Assembly (NCBI GenBank): GCA_021731145.1
Contig: JAKFXX010000004.1
Coordinates: 50,936-114,935 of the forward strand
Origin: Gammaproteobacteria bacterium
GTDB taxonomy: Bacteria > Pseudomonadota > Gammaproteobacteria > Ga0077554 > Ga007554
DNA: 64,000 nt
Reading direction: 5' to 3'
Part shown: piece after piece, positions 25,818-34,414 of the stretch
Layout of the letters: every line of letters starts with the position of its first letter
Numbering within the stretch: the first letter of the stretch is position 1
Notes under the pieces: generated by a model
Told to the model about the DNA's origin: nothing
Seen by the model: only the letters and a program-made list of their open reading frames with translations
Databases searched by the model: none
Translations under genes and position numbers: made by a program

Positions 25818-26225
25818 ATGACGGAAAAAGTGATAATGGCGGTGGTCGTCTTGTTGACCTACTTCCTCATGTTCGCCGCTTTTTTAAAGCCGCAGCACCG
25901 CAAGTTTCACGTCTCGACGATGATTTTCGTCATGTTGTTTGATCTGGGCGTACCCGTCTATCTCTATGTCTATCGCGACTGGTATACCCGCCTGTTTCTG
26001 CATGGCGATATCTCATCCTTTCTGGTGTGGATGCATTTCATTATGGTACTGTCCCTCTATATCCTGTATGTATTCCAGATCCAGATAGGGCGTAAATTAT
26101 TGCGCGGTGACACCGAGAGCAACCTGCGGGTGGATCACCGTGGGCAGGGGAAAGGTATATTGGTGGTGAGGGGGTTGGCGCTTCTGACGGGGGCGCTTTT
26201 GATAGAGCCGGATCCGGCTCGCTAG
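25818..26225 (+). CDS. Small integral membrane protein, DUF420-like
   Basis: 135 residues with about four hydrophobic segments (residues 5-24, 35-52, 68-88 and a weaker C-terminal one). Histidines in KPQHRKFH, LHGD and VWMHFIM sit at membrane edges in the way seen in DUF420/cytochrome-oxidase-associated proteins, but the similarity is too weak to be sure. Function unknown. It lies between the ankyrin-repeat gene and the FKBP gene on the same strand. Confidence 0.65.
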   Translation: MTEKVIMAVVVLLTYFLMFAAFLKPQHRKFHVSTMIFVMLFDLGVPVYLYVYRDWYTRLFLHGDISSFLVWMHFIMVLSLYILYVFQIQIGRKLLRGDTESNLRVDHRGQGKGILVVRGLALLTGALLIEPDPAR

Positions 26226-26276
26226 CCTGCGCGCCATCTCAGTATTTTTAACCAAAATCCAACAGGAGCTTGCAAC

Positions 26277-26747
26277 ATGAAAAAACCAGGAACCTTCGCC
26301 GCCACTCTGCTCGTCCTGGGTGTGGGTTGTTGTGTGAATGGCGTGGCACTTGCCGAAACAGCGAAACAGGAAAAATCAGCGATGACAGAAACAGCCAAAA
26401 TTACCCAACTGGTGAAAACCGACGTCAAGGTGGGCACTGGCAAAGAGGCCGTGCCCAACAAGCTGGTGATCGTGCATTACACCGGCTGGCTTTACGACCC
26501 CAAGGCTGCCAACAACCATGGCGCCAAATTTGACAGTTCGCGTGATCGCGGCCAACCGTTCGACTTTCTGTTGGGCGGCGGGCAAGTCATCAAGGGATGG
26601 GATCAAGGCGTGGCAGGCATGAAAGTGGGCGGCCAGCGCACTTTGATTATTCCACCTGAGATGGGTTATGGCGCGCGCGGTGCGGGCGGCGTGATCCCGC
26701 CGAATGCCACGCTGGTGTTTGATGTGGAACTGCTCGACGTTAAATAA
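26277..26747 (+). CDS. FKBP-type peptidyl-prolyl isomerase, exported
   Basis: 156 residues. A signal peptide ([15 protein letters not shown], ending near ALAET) suggests the periplasm. The FKBP domain covers about 50-156: [72 protein letters not shown]. All main proline-pocket residues (Tyr, Phe, Asp, Trp, Tyr) are present, so isomerase activity is expected. AGGAG precedes the start. Probably assists folding of envelope proteins. Confidence 0.92.
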   Translation: MKKPGTFAATLLVLGVGCCVNGVALAETAKQEKSAMTETAKITQLVKTDVKVGTGKEAVPNKLVIVHYTGWLYDPKAANNHGAKFDSSRDRGQPFDFLLGGGQVIKGWDQGVAGMKVGGQRTLIIPPEMGYGARGAGGVIPPNATLVFDVELLDVK

Positions 26748-26822
26748 ATCGAAGCCCTTCCCCTCATGCGAGGGGGAGGCGGGAGTGGTGGTAAGATACC
26801 CTGTTTCAAAGGGTGAAAAACC

Positions 26823-27818
26823 ATGCCGCACTCCAACCTGCTCTATCAGGATCTCACCCCGGACCGGCTGCTCAACGCCGTCGAGAGCATCGGATTGCAC
26901 TGTGATGGCCGGATGCTCGCGCTCAACAGCTACGAGAACCGCGTCTACCAGCTCGGTATCGAAGACGGCGCGCCGGTTATCGCCAAGTTTTATCGCCCCA
27001 ACCGATGGTCTGACGAGGCGATTCTCGAAGAGCATGCCTTTGCCCTGGAGCTTGCCAGCCGCGAGATTCCGGTAGTCGCGCCGCTTGTCGATGAGGCAGG
27101 CCACACGCTGCATGAATTCGAAGGTTTCCGTTTCGCCCTCTTTCCGCGTCATGCAGGCCGCACCCCCGAGCTGGATGATCCCGACACCCTGGAGTGGATG
27201 GGCCGCTTCATTGGCCGCATCCATGCTGTGGGTGCCATCACGCCGTTCCTTCACCGTCCCACGCTCAATATCGAGAGCTTCGGTGATGAGCCCTTTCACT
27301 TTCTTATGGGGCATGGCTTCATCCCGCCCGATCTGGAATTGAGTTATCGCAGCGTGGCAGAGGATGTGCTCGCGCGGGTGCGCGAATGCTATGCACAAAC
27401 CGCCGGAATTATCACCATCCGCCTCCACGGCGATTGTCATGCCGGCAACATCCTATGGACGGAGGCGGGCCCGCACTTCGTGGATTTCGATGACTGCCGC
27501 ATGGGTCCGGCGATACAGGACCTCTGGATGCTGCTGTCCGGCGACCGCGCCGCCATGAACGCCCAGTTGCTTTACGTCATCGACGGCTACAGCGAATTTT
27601 ATGACTTCAACCCCGCAGAGTTGCGGCTGGTGGAGGCGCTACGCAGCCTGCGTATCATCCACTATTCCGGCTGGCTCGCCCGCCGTTGGGAAGACCCGGC
27701 GTTCAAGATGGCCTTCCCCTGGTTTAATACCCAGCACTACTGGCAGAACCAGATTCTCGCCTTGCGCGAGCAGATGGCGGCGCTGGACGAGCCGCCGTTG
27801 CAGTTGATGCCAGGATAA
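26823..27818 (+). CDS. srkA: Stress response kinase A (YihE-type Ser/Thr kinase)
   Basis: 331-residue APH/ChoK-fold protein kinase of the SrkA (YihE/RdoA) family, which in E. coli counters MazF-mediated death under stress. The family start LTPDRLLNAVESIGLHCDGR is present; the catalytic loop is RLHGDCHAGNILW (about 200-212) and the metal aspartate is in HFVDFDDC. Length and C-terminal RRWEDPAFKMAFPWF match the family. A toxin-antitoxin operon begins just after its stop. Confidence 0.93.
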   Translation: MPHSNLLYQDLTPDRLLNAVESIGLHCDGRMLALNSYENRVYQLGIEDGAPVIAKFYRPNRWSDEAILEEHAFALELASREIPVVAPLVDEAGHTLHEFEGFRFALFPRHAGRTPELDDPDTLEWMGRFIGRIHAVGAITPFLHRPTLNIESFGDEPFHFLMGHGFIPPDLELSYRSVAEDVLARVRECYAQTAGIITIRLHGDCHAGNILWTEAGPHFVDFDDCRMGPAIQDLWMLLSGDRAAMNAQLLYVIDGYSEFYDFNPAELRLVEALRSLRIIHYSGWLARRWEDPAFKMAFPWFNTQHYWQNQILALREQMAALDEPPLQLMPG

Positions 27819-27823
27819 ACAGC

Positions 27824-27863
27824 TTGACATCTGTTTGTATCTTGTGGTACAAAAATAGTACCA
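27824..27863 (+). promoter_or_regulatory. Promoter and operator of the Xre/RES toxin-antitoxin operon
   Basis: TTGACA (27824-27829) is followed after 18 bases by TACAAA. The -10 region lies inside a palindrome TGGTAC-N7-GTACCA (27845-27863), the expected place for autorepression by the Xre/MbcA antitoxin. The promoter begins six bases after the srkA stop. Confidence 0.65.
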
Positions 27864-27887
27864 TTTGATTCATGGCCGAGGGCGACA

Positions 27888-28295
27888 ATGAATGCCATTA
27901 TCCCGATCCCGCTAAAAAAGACTGACATTCATGGCAAACAGGGCCGCGAGAGCCTGTCCAAAATGGTGGTGAAGCTGTTCGAGCTTTGGGGGCTCAACAC
28001 CGGCGATCAAGCCGCCCTGCTTGGGCTCTCCAGCGACTCACGCTCAACCGTGGCACGTTATAAAAAAGGCAGTCCGCTTGCTGATAATGCCGACCTCATC
28101 GGGCGCGCGGGGCATCTGCTGGGTATACACAAATCCCTGCGCATCCTGTTTCCGCATAATCGTGATCTGGCTTACCGCTGGGTCGCCACCCCTAACCGCA
28201 GGTTTGACGGCCAAACCCCGCTTTCCATCATGACCGAGGGCTACGAAGGGCTGCTTGCCGTGCGCAGGTATCTTGATTTCGAGCGTGGCCGTTAG
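27888..28295 (+). CDS. Xre/MbcA/ParS-type antitoxin (DUF2384)
   Basis: 135 residues. The N-terminal helix-turn-helix (LSKMVVKLFELWGLNTGDQAALLGL) and the C-terminal DUF2384 domain with LIGRAGHLLGIHKSL, RWVATPNRRFDGQTPLSIM and GLLAVRRYLD are those of antitoxins paired with RES toxins. GAGGG lies before the ATG. Five bases separate it from the RES gene. It should bind the palindrome at 27845-27863. Confidence 0.92.
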   Translation: MNAIIPIPLKKTDIHGKQGRESLSKMVVKLFELWGLNTGDQAALLGLSSDSRSTVARYKKGSPLADNADLIGRAGHLLGIHKSLRILFPHNRDLAYRWVATPNRRFDGQTPLSIMTEGYEGLLAVRRYLDFERGR

Positions 28296-28300
28296 GAGTC

Positions 28301-28999
28301 ATGATGTATGGCGAGCTGATTTCCGTAGCCGTGGATTTTCACCGGCATCTCATCAGAAATATCAAAGGCATCCGCGAATCCCAGGCGATTTTTGATGATC
28401 TCGCCGAGAGCGGGGCAGAGATGCAGGTGGCGATTGCCGCTGAATCGGCGGGTTATATCGAAAGCCATGCGCCACTGATTACCCGGCCATTCGACTATGG
28501 CACGGTCATCACCTATCCCTTTCTGAAGCACAATTGGCAGCAGACACGCTTTAGTAACGGCACCCGCTATGGCGTATGGTACGGCTCACTGGATGTTGAA
28601 ACCACAGTTTACGAGTCGTCCTATCATTGGTATCGCTTTGTCATGGACAGCTATGCGCAGGAAAATACCGTTATCATGGCGGAGCGGCGGGTTTTTAACG
28701 TGCAGTGCGATGCTATCCTGATTGATTTGCGCGGCAAGGAGAAAAATTACCCGCAACTTGTCGCCACACATGATTACGTTTACACGCAGCAACTGGGCGC
28801 CTATCTTCAGCGGAAAAGCCAGAATGGCCTATTGGTCAAATCCGCCCGTTGTGATGGAGTGAATGGTACTATTTTTACGCCGGAGGTTTTATCCGATCCA
28901 TCCGATGTTTGTTATCTTACTTATACAATGAATCCGGCGGTGGCTGAGGTGCTGATTGAAAGGCGGCGCGGTATGCCATGGTTTTCAATCGTGATGTAA
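28301..28999 (+). CDS. RES-domain toxin
   Basis: 232 residues. The RES domain's key residues are visible: Arg in RFSNGTRYGVWY, Glu in TTVYESSYH, and Ser in VKSARCDGVNG. Characterised members degrade NAD+ or ADP-ribosylate a metabolic enzyme. At 232 residues it is longer than the classic RES core (about 150), matching the longer group with an extra N-terminal region. Two adjacent ATG codons follow AGGAG; the second (28304) has the better spacing. Cognate antitoxin is the gene just upstream. Confidence 0.9.
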   Translation: MMYGELISVAVDFHRHLIRNIKGIRESQAIFDDLAESGAEMQVAIAAESAGYIESHAPLITRPFDYGTVITYPFLKHNWQQTRFSNGTRYGVWYGSLDVETTVYESSYHWYRFVMDSYAQENTVIMAERRVFNVQCDAILIDLRGKEKNYPQLVATHDYVYTQQLGAYLQRKSQNGLLVKSARCDGVNGTIFTPEVLSDPSDVCYLTYTMNPAVAEVLIERRRGMPWFSIVM

Positions 29000-29072
29000 T
29001 TCCACTTCGCAAGGCGCCTGACCCGCGACCATTGTAATTCTCCCTACTTAATGGCGGCACGGTTTCAACAAT

Positions 29073-29492
29073 ATGATCCACATCACGCGCACCATTATCC
29101 TCGACGAAAGCGAAATCGAAGAACATTTTATCCGCGCATCCGGGCCGGGTGGGCAGAATGTCAACAAGGTCGCCACGGCGGTGCAACTGCGTTTCGATGC
29201 TGCCCACTCCCCCGCGTTGACCGATGACATCCGCGCGCGTCTGAAGAAGCTGGCCGGAAGGCGGATGACTGCGGAGGGCGTGATCATTATTGATGCCCAA
29301 CGCTTCCGTTCGCAATTACAGAATCGCCAGGATGCGCTGGAGCGGCTGGTGGCGCTGATTCAGAAGGCTACCGAAAAACCTGTCCCCCGAAAAAAAACAA
29401 AACCAACGCTCGCTTCAAAAAAACGCCGCCTGGAGGGCAAGCGCCGCCGCGGCGATGCCAAGCGTAGCCGAGGGGTTGTTTCTGATGAGTGA
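29073..29492 (+). CDS. arfB: Peptidyl-tRNA hydrolase ArfB (alternative ribosome rescue)
   Basis: 139-residue release-factor-like protein that frees ribosomes stalled on non-stop mRNA. It has the catalytic GGQ in SGPGGQNVNKVATAV (about residues 24-38) and a C-terminal basic tail (KKTKPTLASKKRRLEGKRRRG) of the type inserted into the empty mRNA channel. Length matches E. coli YaeJ. A bidirectional terminator follows at 29574-29604. Confidence 0.95.
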   Translation: MIHITRTIILDESEIEEHFIRASGPGGQNVNKVATAVQLRFDAAHSPALTDDIRARLKKLAGRRMTAEGVIIIDAQRFRSQLQNRQDALERLVALIQKATEKPVPRKKTKPTLASKKRRLEGKRRRGDAKRSRGVVSDE

Positions 29493-29573
29493 GGCATTGG
29501 TTCTATGTGATTATGATAAATTTGATTGGTTATTTTTCTCGTTGTTTTGCGGAAAGATTGTGTTCGCCAAGTA

Positions 29574-29604
29574 AAAAAGAAGGGGTGCTTGCGCACCCCT
29601 TTTA
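29574..29604 (+). terminator. Rho-independent terminator after arfB
   Basis: AGGGGTGC (29581-29588), loop TTGC, GCACCCCT (29593-29600), then TTTT; an A run precedes it, so it could work in both directions. Confidence 0.85.
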
Positions 29605-29621
29605 AGGTGGGAGGTTAAATA

Positions 29622-29660
29622 TAAGCGTGTCACACAAGGAGGGGGAGTGTGACACGCTTA
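29622..29660 (+). repeat. 14-bp inverted repeat with a Shine-Dalgarno-like loop
   Basis: TAAGCGTGTCACAC and its perfect complement (29647-29660) enclose the 11-base loop AAGGAGGGGGA. No convincing gene follows: the nearest ATG (29664) opens only seven codons. The rest of 29493-30121, apart from the terminator and the Pho box, shows no supported gene. Confidence 0.6.
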
Positions 29661-29963
29661 ATATGATGCACAAGTTATGCCATTAGTGCAGTTGGTTGTG
29701 TGCGGGGATGCGCGGAATCCGAGCGATATATTCAACATGTTGATTTAAAATATGAATATATGTTATTTCTGATGATCGCCGGCTTGGTGGGGGTAGCCGT
29801 GCCTGTCTTTGGGTGTCTGTTGAAGTCAATCACCGGCGGAATTTGGACATTTTTCGCATGGCTTCAAGGCAAAAAAATTGTCATGTGTCAAGAAAAAGTT
29901 CATTGCCCGGTTCCGCATGATGCGGCCGCCCTCGGCGCCGGAAGAATTGCCGGTTGGTGCCAT

Positions 29964-29997
29964 CTGTCACATGGCTGTAACATATTTCAATTGTAAT
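29964..29997 (+). promoter_or_regulatory. Pho box and -10 element of phoBR
   Basis: CTGTCAC (29964-29970) and CTGTAAC (29975-29981) are 11-bp-spaced PhoB repeats. TGTAAT at 29992-29997 lies exactly ten bases after the box, the canonical position of a -10 in Pho promoters. phoB starts 125 bp further on, implying autoregulation. Confidence 0.75.
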
Positions 29998-30121
29998 AAC
30001 TGCCTGAAGGGATATTGAATAGAGAGTCCCCTGGAAGTTTCAGGGGTCTGTGTGGCGGCTTTCCGGCCTTTTGGGCATTGGCAGGCAGCGTCTGGTGGAA
30101 TACAGGTGGCGTTAGTACATA

Positions 30122-30814
30122 ATGGCAGACACAATTCTGGTAGTTGAAGACGAGTCGGCAATTCGCGAGATGGTGGTTTTTGCGCTGGAGCGTGCCGGAT
30201 TTTCGATCATAGCGGCGGCGGATGCCGCGCGAGCGCAGACAATGATTGCTGAAAGTACACCAGATCTTGTGCTGCTGGATTGGATGTTGCCGGGATTGAG
30301 CGGTGTTGATTTTGCGCGCCGGCTCAAAAAGGAGGAGGCTACCCGCCAGATTCCGGTCATTATGCTCACTGCCCGCAGTGAGGAAATGGATAAGGTAAAG
30401 GGGTTCGAGGTCGGTGCGGATGATTATGTCACCAAACCTTTTTCTCCCCGTGAGCTGGTGGCGCGCATCAAGGCGGTATTGCGCCGCGCTGCGCCCGAAG
30501 TAAACGATAAACCGATTGAAATTGGTGGATTATGGCTGGATCCGGGCAGCCATCGCGTTACAGTAGGGGGTGGGGCTGTCGATTTGGGGCCGACGGAATT
30601 CCGCATGTTGCACTTTTTCATGAGCCACCCCGAGCGGGTTTATAGCCGTAGCCAATTGCTCGATAAGGTATGGGGCAACGATGTCTATATCGAAGAACGC
30701 ACGGTGGATGTTCATATCCGGCGCTTGCGTAAGGCGCTGATGACGGGCGGTCATGACAGATTGATTCAGACAGTGCGGGGCACGGGCTATCGTTTTTCAG
30801 CGCGGAGTGATTGA
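30122..30814 (+). CDS. phoB: Phosphate regulon response regulator PhoB
   Basis: 230-residue OmpR-type regulator. The receiver has [10 protein letters not shown], the phospho-acceptor in [11 protein letters not shown] (Asp54 region), and [20 protein letters not shown]; the C-terminal winged helix ends [26 protein letters not shown] (motif positions about 195-225). Length equals E. coli PhoB. It is activated by PhoR under phosphate limitation and binds Pho boxes; three are visible in this window. phoR follows after 137 bp. Confidence 0.97.
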   Translation: MADTILVVEDESAIREMVVFALERAGFSIIAAADAARAQTMIAESTPDLVLLDWMLPGLSGVDFARRLKKEEATRQIPVIMLTARSEEMDKVKGFEVGADDYVTKPFSPRELVARIKAVLRRAAPEVNDKPIEIGGLWLDPGSHRVTVGGGAVDLGPTEFRMLHFFMSHPERVYSRSQLLDKVWGNDVYIEERTVDVHIRRLRKALMTGGHDRLIQTVRGTGYRFSARSD

Positions 30815-30951
30815 ACCTGAAAACGGCAGTTTGCAGATTGCCATTGAGGCTCCAGTTTCTCACAGTAGAATTCGGTAGGCCTTTTTTATGCAGCATCCTT
30901 TTCTTCCGCTTTAGGATAACCTGTGCGTCAACTTACCAAAGGGCTTGATTT

Positions 30952-32250
30952 TTGTCTGATTCCTGGATAAGCGAGGTACGGTGGGTTGCGGGCCTGATGC
31001 TTGTCATGCTGGTGCTCGGCGTGCTCGCCGATCACGAGGCGTTGTTTCTATTGTTCGGTGTGCTGGGCTATCTGGGCTGGCACCTGTTCAATCTGGTGCG
31101 CCTGTTGCGCTGGTTCCAGGAAGGCAAACGCTTTCACCCCCCTGAGGTAAGCGGTGTCTGGGAAGAAGTGTTTTACAACATTTATCGCCTGCAACAGCGT
31201 AACCGTTTGCGCAGGCGCAGGATCGTCAGGATGCTTAATCGCTTTCAGGAGGCCACCGCAGTTATGCCCGATGCCACAGCGGTGTTGGGTATTCAGGGTG
31301 AAATCGAGTGGTGGAATAACGCGGCAGGGGAGTTGTTCGGGCTGCATGTACCGTTGGACAGGGGGCGCCGCATTGTCAACCTGGTGCGGCATCCGGTTTT
31401 CACGGAGTTTTTTGCGTCAGGGGATTATACGGCGACGGTGCAGTTTCCCTCGCCGGTCAACGAGCAGGTGATGCTGGCGGTGCGTGTTGTGCCCTACGGT
31501 AAGGATCATCTGCTGCTGGTGGGGCGCGATATTACGCCGATTTACCGGCTGGAGCAGGTGCGGCGTGATTTTATTGCCAATGTATCCCATGAACTGCGTA
31601 CACCTCTGACAGTCATCGGTGGTTTTCTCGAAACGATGAGCGAGGATGAGGATGAGTGGGCGCATCGCTGGGGCCGGTCGCTGCATCTGATGCGGCAGCA
31701 AGCCTCACGAATGCAGCACCTTGTCGAAGATTTATTGCTGCTGTCGCGCCTGGAAATGGAGAGGGGGCTTCATTCCCGTGATGTGGTGGTTGTGTCTGGT
31801 GTTTTGGCGGGGATACGCGAAGAGGCCGTGGCGCTGAGCGGTGAGCGGCGGCATGCAATTCATCTTGAAGCTGACCCGCGCGTGCGGTTGCAGGGCAATG
31901 GCGAAGAGCTGCGTAGCGCTTTTTCCAATCTTGTTTTCAACGCGGTGCAATACACGCCGCCGGGTGGGGATATCCATATCCGCTGGTATGCCGACGCGGC
32001 GGGAGCGCATCTTGAAGTGGGTGATACCGGGGTTGGCATTGCCGCAGAACACATTCCCCGGCTTACGGAGCGTTTTTATCGCGTCGATGCGGCCCGTTCG
32101 CGCGAGAGTGGCGGCACAGGCCTGGGATTGGCCATCGTCAAGCATGCATTGCACCGTCATGACGCCCATCTGGGTATCGAAAGCGAGTTAGGCAAGGGAA
32201 GCACATTTACCTGTCATTTTCCGCCGCATCTGATTGTGCGTGTAATATAA
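30952..32250 (+). CDS. phoR: Phosphate regulon sensor histidine kinase PhoR
   Basis: 432-residue inner-membrane kinase. Two N-terminal membrane helices (about 8-45), a linker region, and a PAS domain (IQGEIEWWNNAAGELFG) precede HisKA with the phospho-histidine in FIANVSHELRTPL (about residue 214) and the ATPase boxes FSNLVFNAVQYTP, GDTGVGI and GTGLGLAIVK. The start appears to be TTG at 30952, giving the length of E. coli PhoR (431); no ATG lies nearby in frame. It has no large periplasmic domain, as usual for PhoR, which reads phosphate status through PstSCAB-PhoU encoded just downstream. Confidence 0.95.
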   Translation: MSDSWISEVRWVAGLMLVMLVLGVLADHEALFLLFGVLGYLGWHLFNLVRLLRWFQEGKRFHPPEVSGVWEEVFYNIYRLQQRNRLRRRRIVRMLNRFQEATAVMPDATAVLGIQGEIEWWNNAAGELFGLHVPLDRGRRIVNLVRHPVFTEFFASGDYTATVQFPSPVNEQVMLAVRVVPYGKDHLLLVGRDITPIYRLEQVRRDFIANVSHELRTPLTVIGGFLETMSEDEDEWAHRWGRSLHLMRQQASRMQHLVEDLLLLSRLEMERGLHSRDVVVVSGVLAGIREEAVALSGERRHAIHLEADPRVRLQGNGEELRSAFSNLVFNAVQYTPPGGDIHIRWYADAAGAHLEVGDTGVGIAAEHIPRLTERFYRVDAARSRESGGTGLGLAIVKHALHRHDAHLGIESELGKGSTFTCHFPPHLIVRVI

Positions 32251-32268
32251 GATATAGCTTTTGTGGTT

Positions 32269-32302
32269 TTGTCATCAAATTGTAATATTTGGCTGAGATA
32301 GT
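32269..32302 (+). promoter_or_regulatory. Pho box and -10 element of pstS
   Basis: TTGTCAT (32269-32275), CAAA, TTGTAAT (32280-32286) form a Pho box; GATAGT (32297-32302) starts ten bases downstream as a plausible -10. pstS starts 47 bp later, after GGAGG. Confidence 0.8.
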
Positions 32303-32348
32303 ACGCATATATTCAATTTCTCACCCCTGATGGAGGTTTTTTTACCTT

Positions 32349-33359
32349 ATGAGCACAGCGAAAATGATGAAGGGTCTGGCTGGCGTAACTTTCGTGGCGG
32401 TCGCGCTGGGCGCGACATCCCTTTCAGTCCATGCAGCCGAGGCCGTGATCAAAGTTGATGGTTCCAGCACCGTTTTTCCCATCACTGAAGCGGTTGCCGA
32501 AGAATTCCAGAATATGAAGAAAGGCAAGGTGAATGTCACGGTTGGCATCTCTGGAACCGGTGGTGGGTTCAAGAAATTCTGCCGTGGCGAGACGGATATC
32601 TCCGATGCGTCACGCCCTATCGCCCCCAAGGAAATGGAGGCCTGCCGCCAGGCTGGCATCCAGTATGTCGAGCTGCCAGTGGCTTATGATGCCCTGACGG
32701 TAGTGGTCAACCCCAGGAACGATTGGGTGAAGAGCCTGACTGTGGCGGACCTCAAGAAGATGTGGGAACCCGCCGCGCAGGGCACAGTGACCAAATGGAA
32801 TCAGGTGCGCGCCGAATGGCCTGATGCACCGTTGAAGCTGTTTGGTCCAGGCTCCGATTCCGGTACGTTTGATTACTTTACCGAGGCTACCGTCGGCAAG
32901 GCCAAGTCCAGCCGCGGTGATTTTACGGCGAGCGAGGATGATAACGTCCTGGTGCAGGGCGTCGCAAGTGACAGGAACGGATTGGCTTATTTCGGGTTTG
33001 CCTATTACACGGAAAATGCCAAGAAGCTGAAGGCAGTGGCTATCGATGGCGGCAAAGGTCCCGTATTGCCCTCCGAGAAGACTGTTATCGACGGCACCTA
33101 TCAACCCTTGTCCCGCCCTATCTTCATCTATGTTAGCGCCAAGTCGATGGACAAGCCGGAGATCAAGGAATTCGTGGACTTTTACCTGAAGAATGCCGCG
33201 AAGCTGTCCAAGGAAGTGGGGTATATTCCGCTACCTGCCAAGGCCTATGCCATGGGTGGCGAGCACTTCAAAAACCGCAAGCTGGGCACCGTCTTTGGTG
33301 GCGATACCGAGGTTGGGTTGAAGGTGGAAGAGTTGCTGGCGCGCGAAGCCAAACAATAA
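32349..33359 (+). CDS. pstS: Phosphate ABC transporter substrate-binding protein PstS
   Basis: 336-residue periplasmic phosphate-binding protein. The signal peptide ends near VHAAEA; binding-site segments are [36 protein letters not shown] and [15 protein letters not shown]. It belongs to the longer PstS type without lipobox. It hands phosphate to PstCA. A strong terminator-like hairpin follows (33382-33415), and pstC has its own Pho box, which should give PstS in excess over the membrane parts. Confidence 0.96.
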   Translation: MSTAKMMKGLAGVTFVAVALGATSLSVHAAEAVIKVDGSSTVFPITEAVAEEFQNMKKGKVNVTVGISGTGGGFKKFCRGETDISDASRPIAPKEMEACRQAGIQYVELPVAYDALTVVVNPRNDWVKSLTVADLKKMWEPAAQGTVTKWNQVRAEWPDAPLKLFGPGSDSGTFDYFTEATVGKAKSSRGDFTASEDDNVLVQGVASDRNGLAYFGFAYYTENAKKLKAVAIDGGKGPVLPSEKTVIDGTYQPLSRPIFIYVSAKSMDKPEIKEFVDFYLKNAAKLSKEVGYIPLPAKAYAMGGEHFKNRKLGTVFGGDTEVGLKVEELLAREAKQ

Positions 33360-33381
33360 TTTTGTTGATAAACAGCGTAGT

Positions 33382-33415
33382 AAGAGGGGTGCCGGATAAG
33401 CCCCCCCTCTTTTTT
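33382..33415 (+). terminator. Terminator between pstS and pstC
   Basis: AAGAGGGG (33382-33389) pairs with CCCCTCTT (33404-33411) around a 14-base loop and runs into TTTT. It separates pstS from the rest of the operon. Confidence 0.75.
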
Positions 33416-33420
33416 ATTTC

Positions 33421-33454
33421 TTGTCATCTGATTGTCATAATTCTGTCATAATAT
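33421..33454 (+). promoter_or_regulatory. Triple Pho-box repeat upstream of pstC
   Basis: Three PhoB half-sites in 11-bp register: TTGTCAT (33421-33427), TTGTCAT (33432-33438) and CTGTCAT (33443-33449). TAATAT at 33449-33454 is ten bases after the first pair and may be the -10. pstC therefore has its own PhoB-controlled promoter. Confidence 0.85.
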
Positions 33455-33502
33455 GCGCCTTCCTTTGACTCCCATTGATAGCCAAATAACAGATCGACAT
33501 CC

Positions 33503-34414
33503 GTGACTCCTGACGCATCCCGGTTCGCCCATCGACGTTTGCGCCATCTGCGCGAACGTTTTATCGAATTCCTGCTGTTTCTCGCCGCGCTCTCTTCGGT
33601 GGCCATTACGGTTGCCATCATGGTGATCCTGGTGCGCGAGTCGCTGGGTTTCTTTGAGCATGTCTCCCTCGTGGACTTCCTTACGGACACCCAATGGACG
33701 CCGCTTTTTGATGATGCCCACTATGGAATCATGCCGCTTGTTTCAGGCACACTGGTGACTGCCTCGGTGGCGCTGGCAGTGGCCATACCGCTGGGCACCA
33801 TCATTGCTATCTATTTGAGTGAATTCGCACCGCACCGCCTCCGCGAAATCATCAAGCCCGTCCTCGAGCTGCTGGATGGCATTCCCACCGTGGTCTACGG
33901 TTTTTTCGCGCTGCTGTTTGTCACGCCGCTGTTGCAATATTTCTTCCCCGATCTGCCGGGTTTTAACATGCTCAGCGCAGGGCTGGTGATGGGCGTGATG
34001 ATCATTCCCTATGTCAGCTCAATCAGCGAGGACGCCATGCGCGCCGTGCCCATGCACATCCGCGAAGGCTCCTATGCGATGGGCGCCACGCGCTTCCAGA
34101 CGGCCTTGAGGGTGGTGACTCCTGCCGCTTTCTCGGGTATTGCCGCCGCCTACATCCTGGGGATTTCACGGGCCATTGGCGAGACCATGGTGGTGGCCGT
34201 GGCCGCAGGCATGCAACCCAATCTCACCTGGAACCCGATGGAGCCGGCAGCGACCATCACCACCTACATCGTGCAGGTAAGCCTCGGCGATCTTCCCCAT
34301 GGCAGCCTCGGCTACCAGACTATTTTTGCAGCCGGCCTAGTGCTGCTGCTGATGACGCTCTTTTTTAATATTGCCGGCCATCTCTTGCGCAAACGCTTCC
34401 GGGAGGTTTACTAA
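33503..34414 (+). CDS. pstC: Phosphate ABC transporter permease PstC
   Basis: 303-residue inner-membrane permease with six helices. The N-terminal RFIEFLLFLAALSSVAITV is the first; the ABC-coupling loop is EDAMRAVPMHIREGSYAMGAT (starting about residue 177), and the last helix ends FNIAGHLLRKRF. The start is a GTG. Its stop overlaps the pstA start (TAATG). It forms the phosphate channel with PstA. Confidence 0.94.
   Translation: MTPDASRFAHRRLRHLRERFIEFLLFLAALSSVAITVAIMVILVRESLGFFEHVSLVDFLTDTQWTPLFDDAHYGIMPLVSGTLVTASVALAVAIPLGTIIAIYLSEFAPHRLREIIKPVLELLDGIPTVVYGFFALLFVTPLLQYFFPDLPGFNMLSAGLVMGVMIIPYVSSISEDAMRAVPMHIREGSYAMGATRFQTALRVVTPAAFSGIAAAYILGISRAIGETMVVAVAAGMQPNLTWNPMEPAATITTYIVQVSLGDLPHGSLGYQTIFAAGLVLLLMTLFFNIAGHLLRKRFREVY

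Noticed and set aside
26376..27440. 354-codon open frame on the minus strand
   Set aside because: Antisense to FKBP and srkA, both clear; no domain seen.
29700..29996. 98-codon open frame with a hydrophobic middle
   Set aside because: Start is a GTG without a ribosome site, no family resemblance, and its 3' end overlaps the Pho box and -10 of phoB. More likely non-coding.
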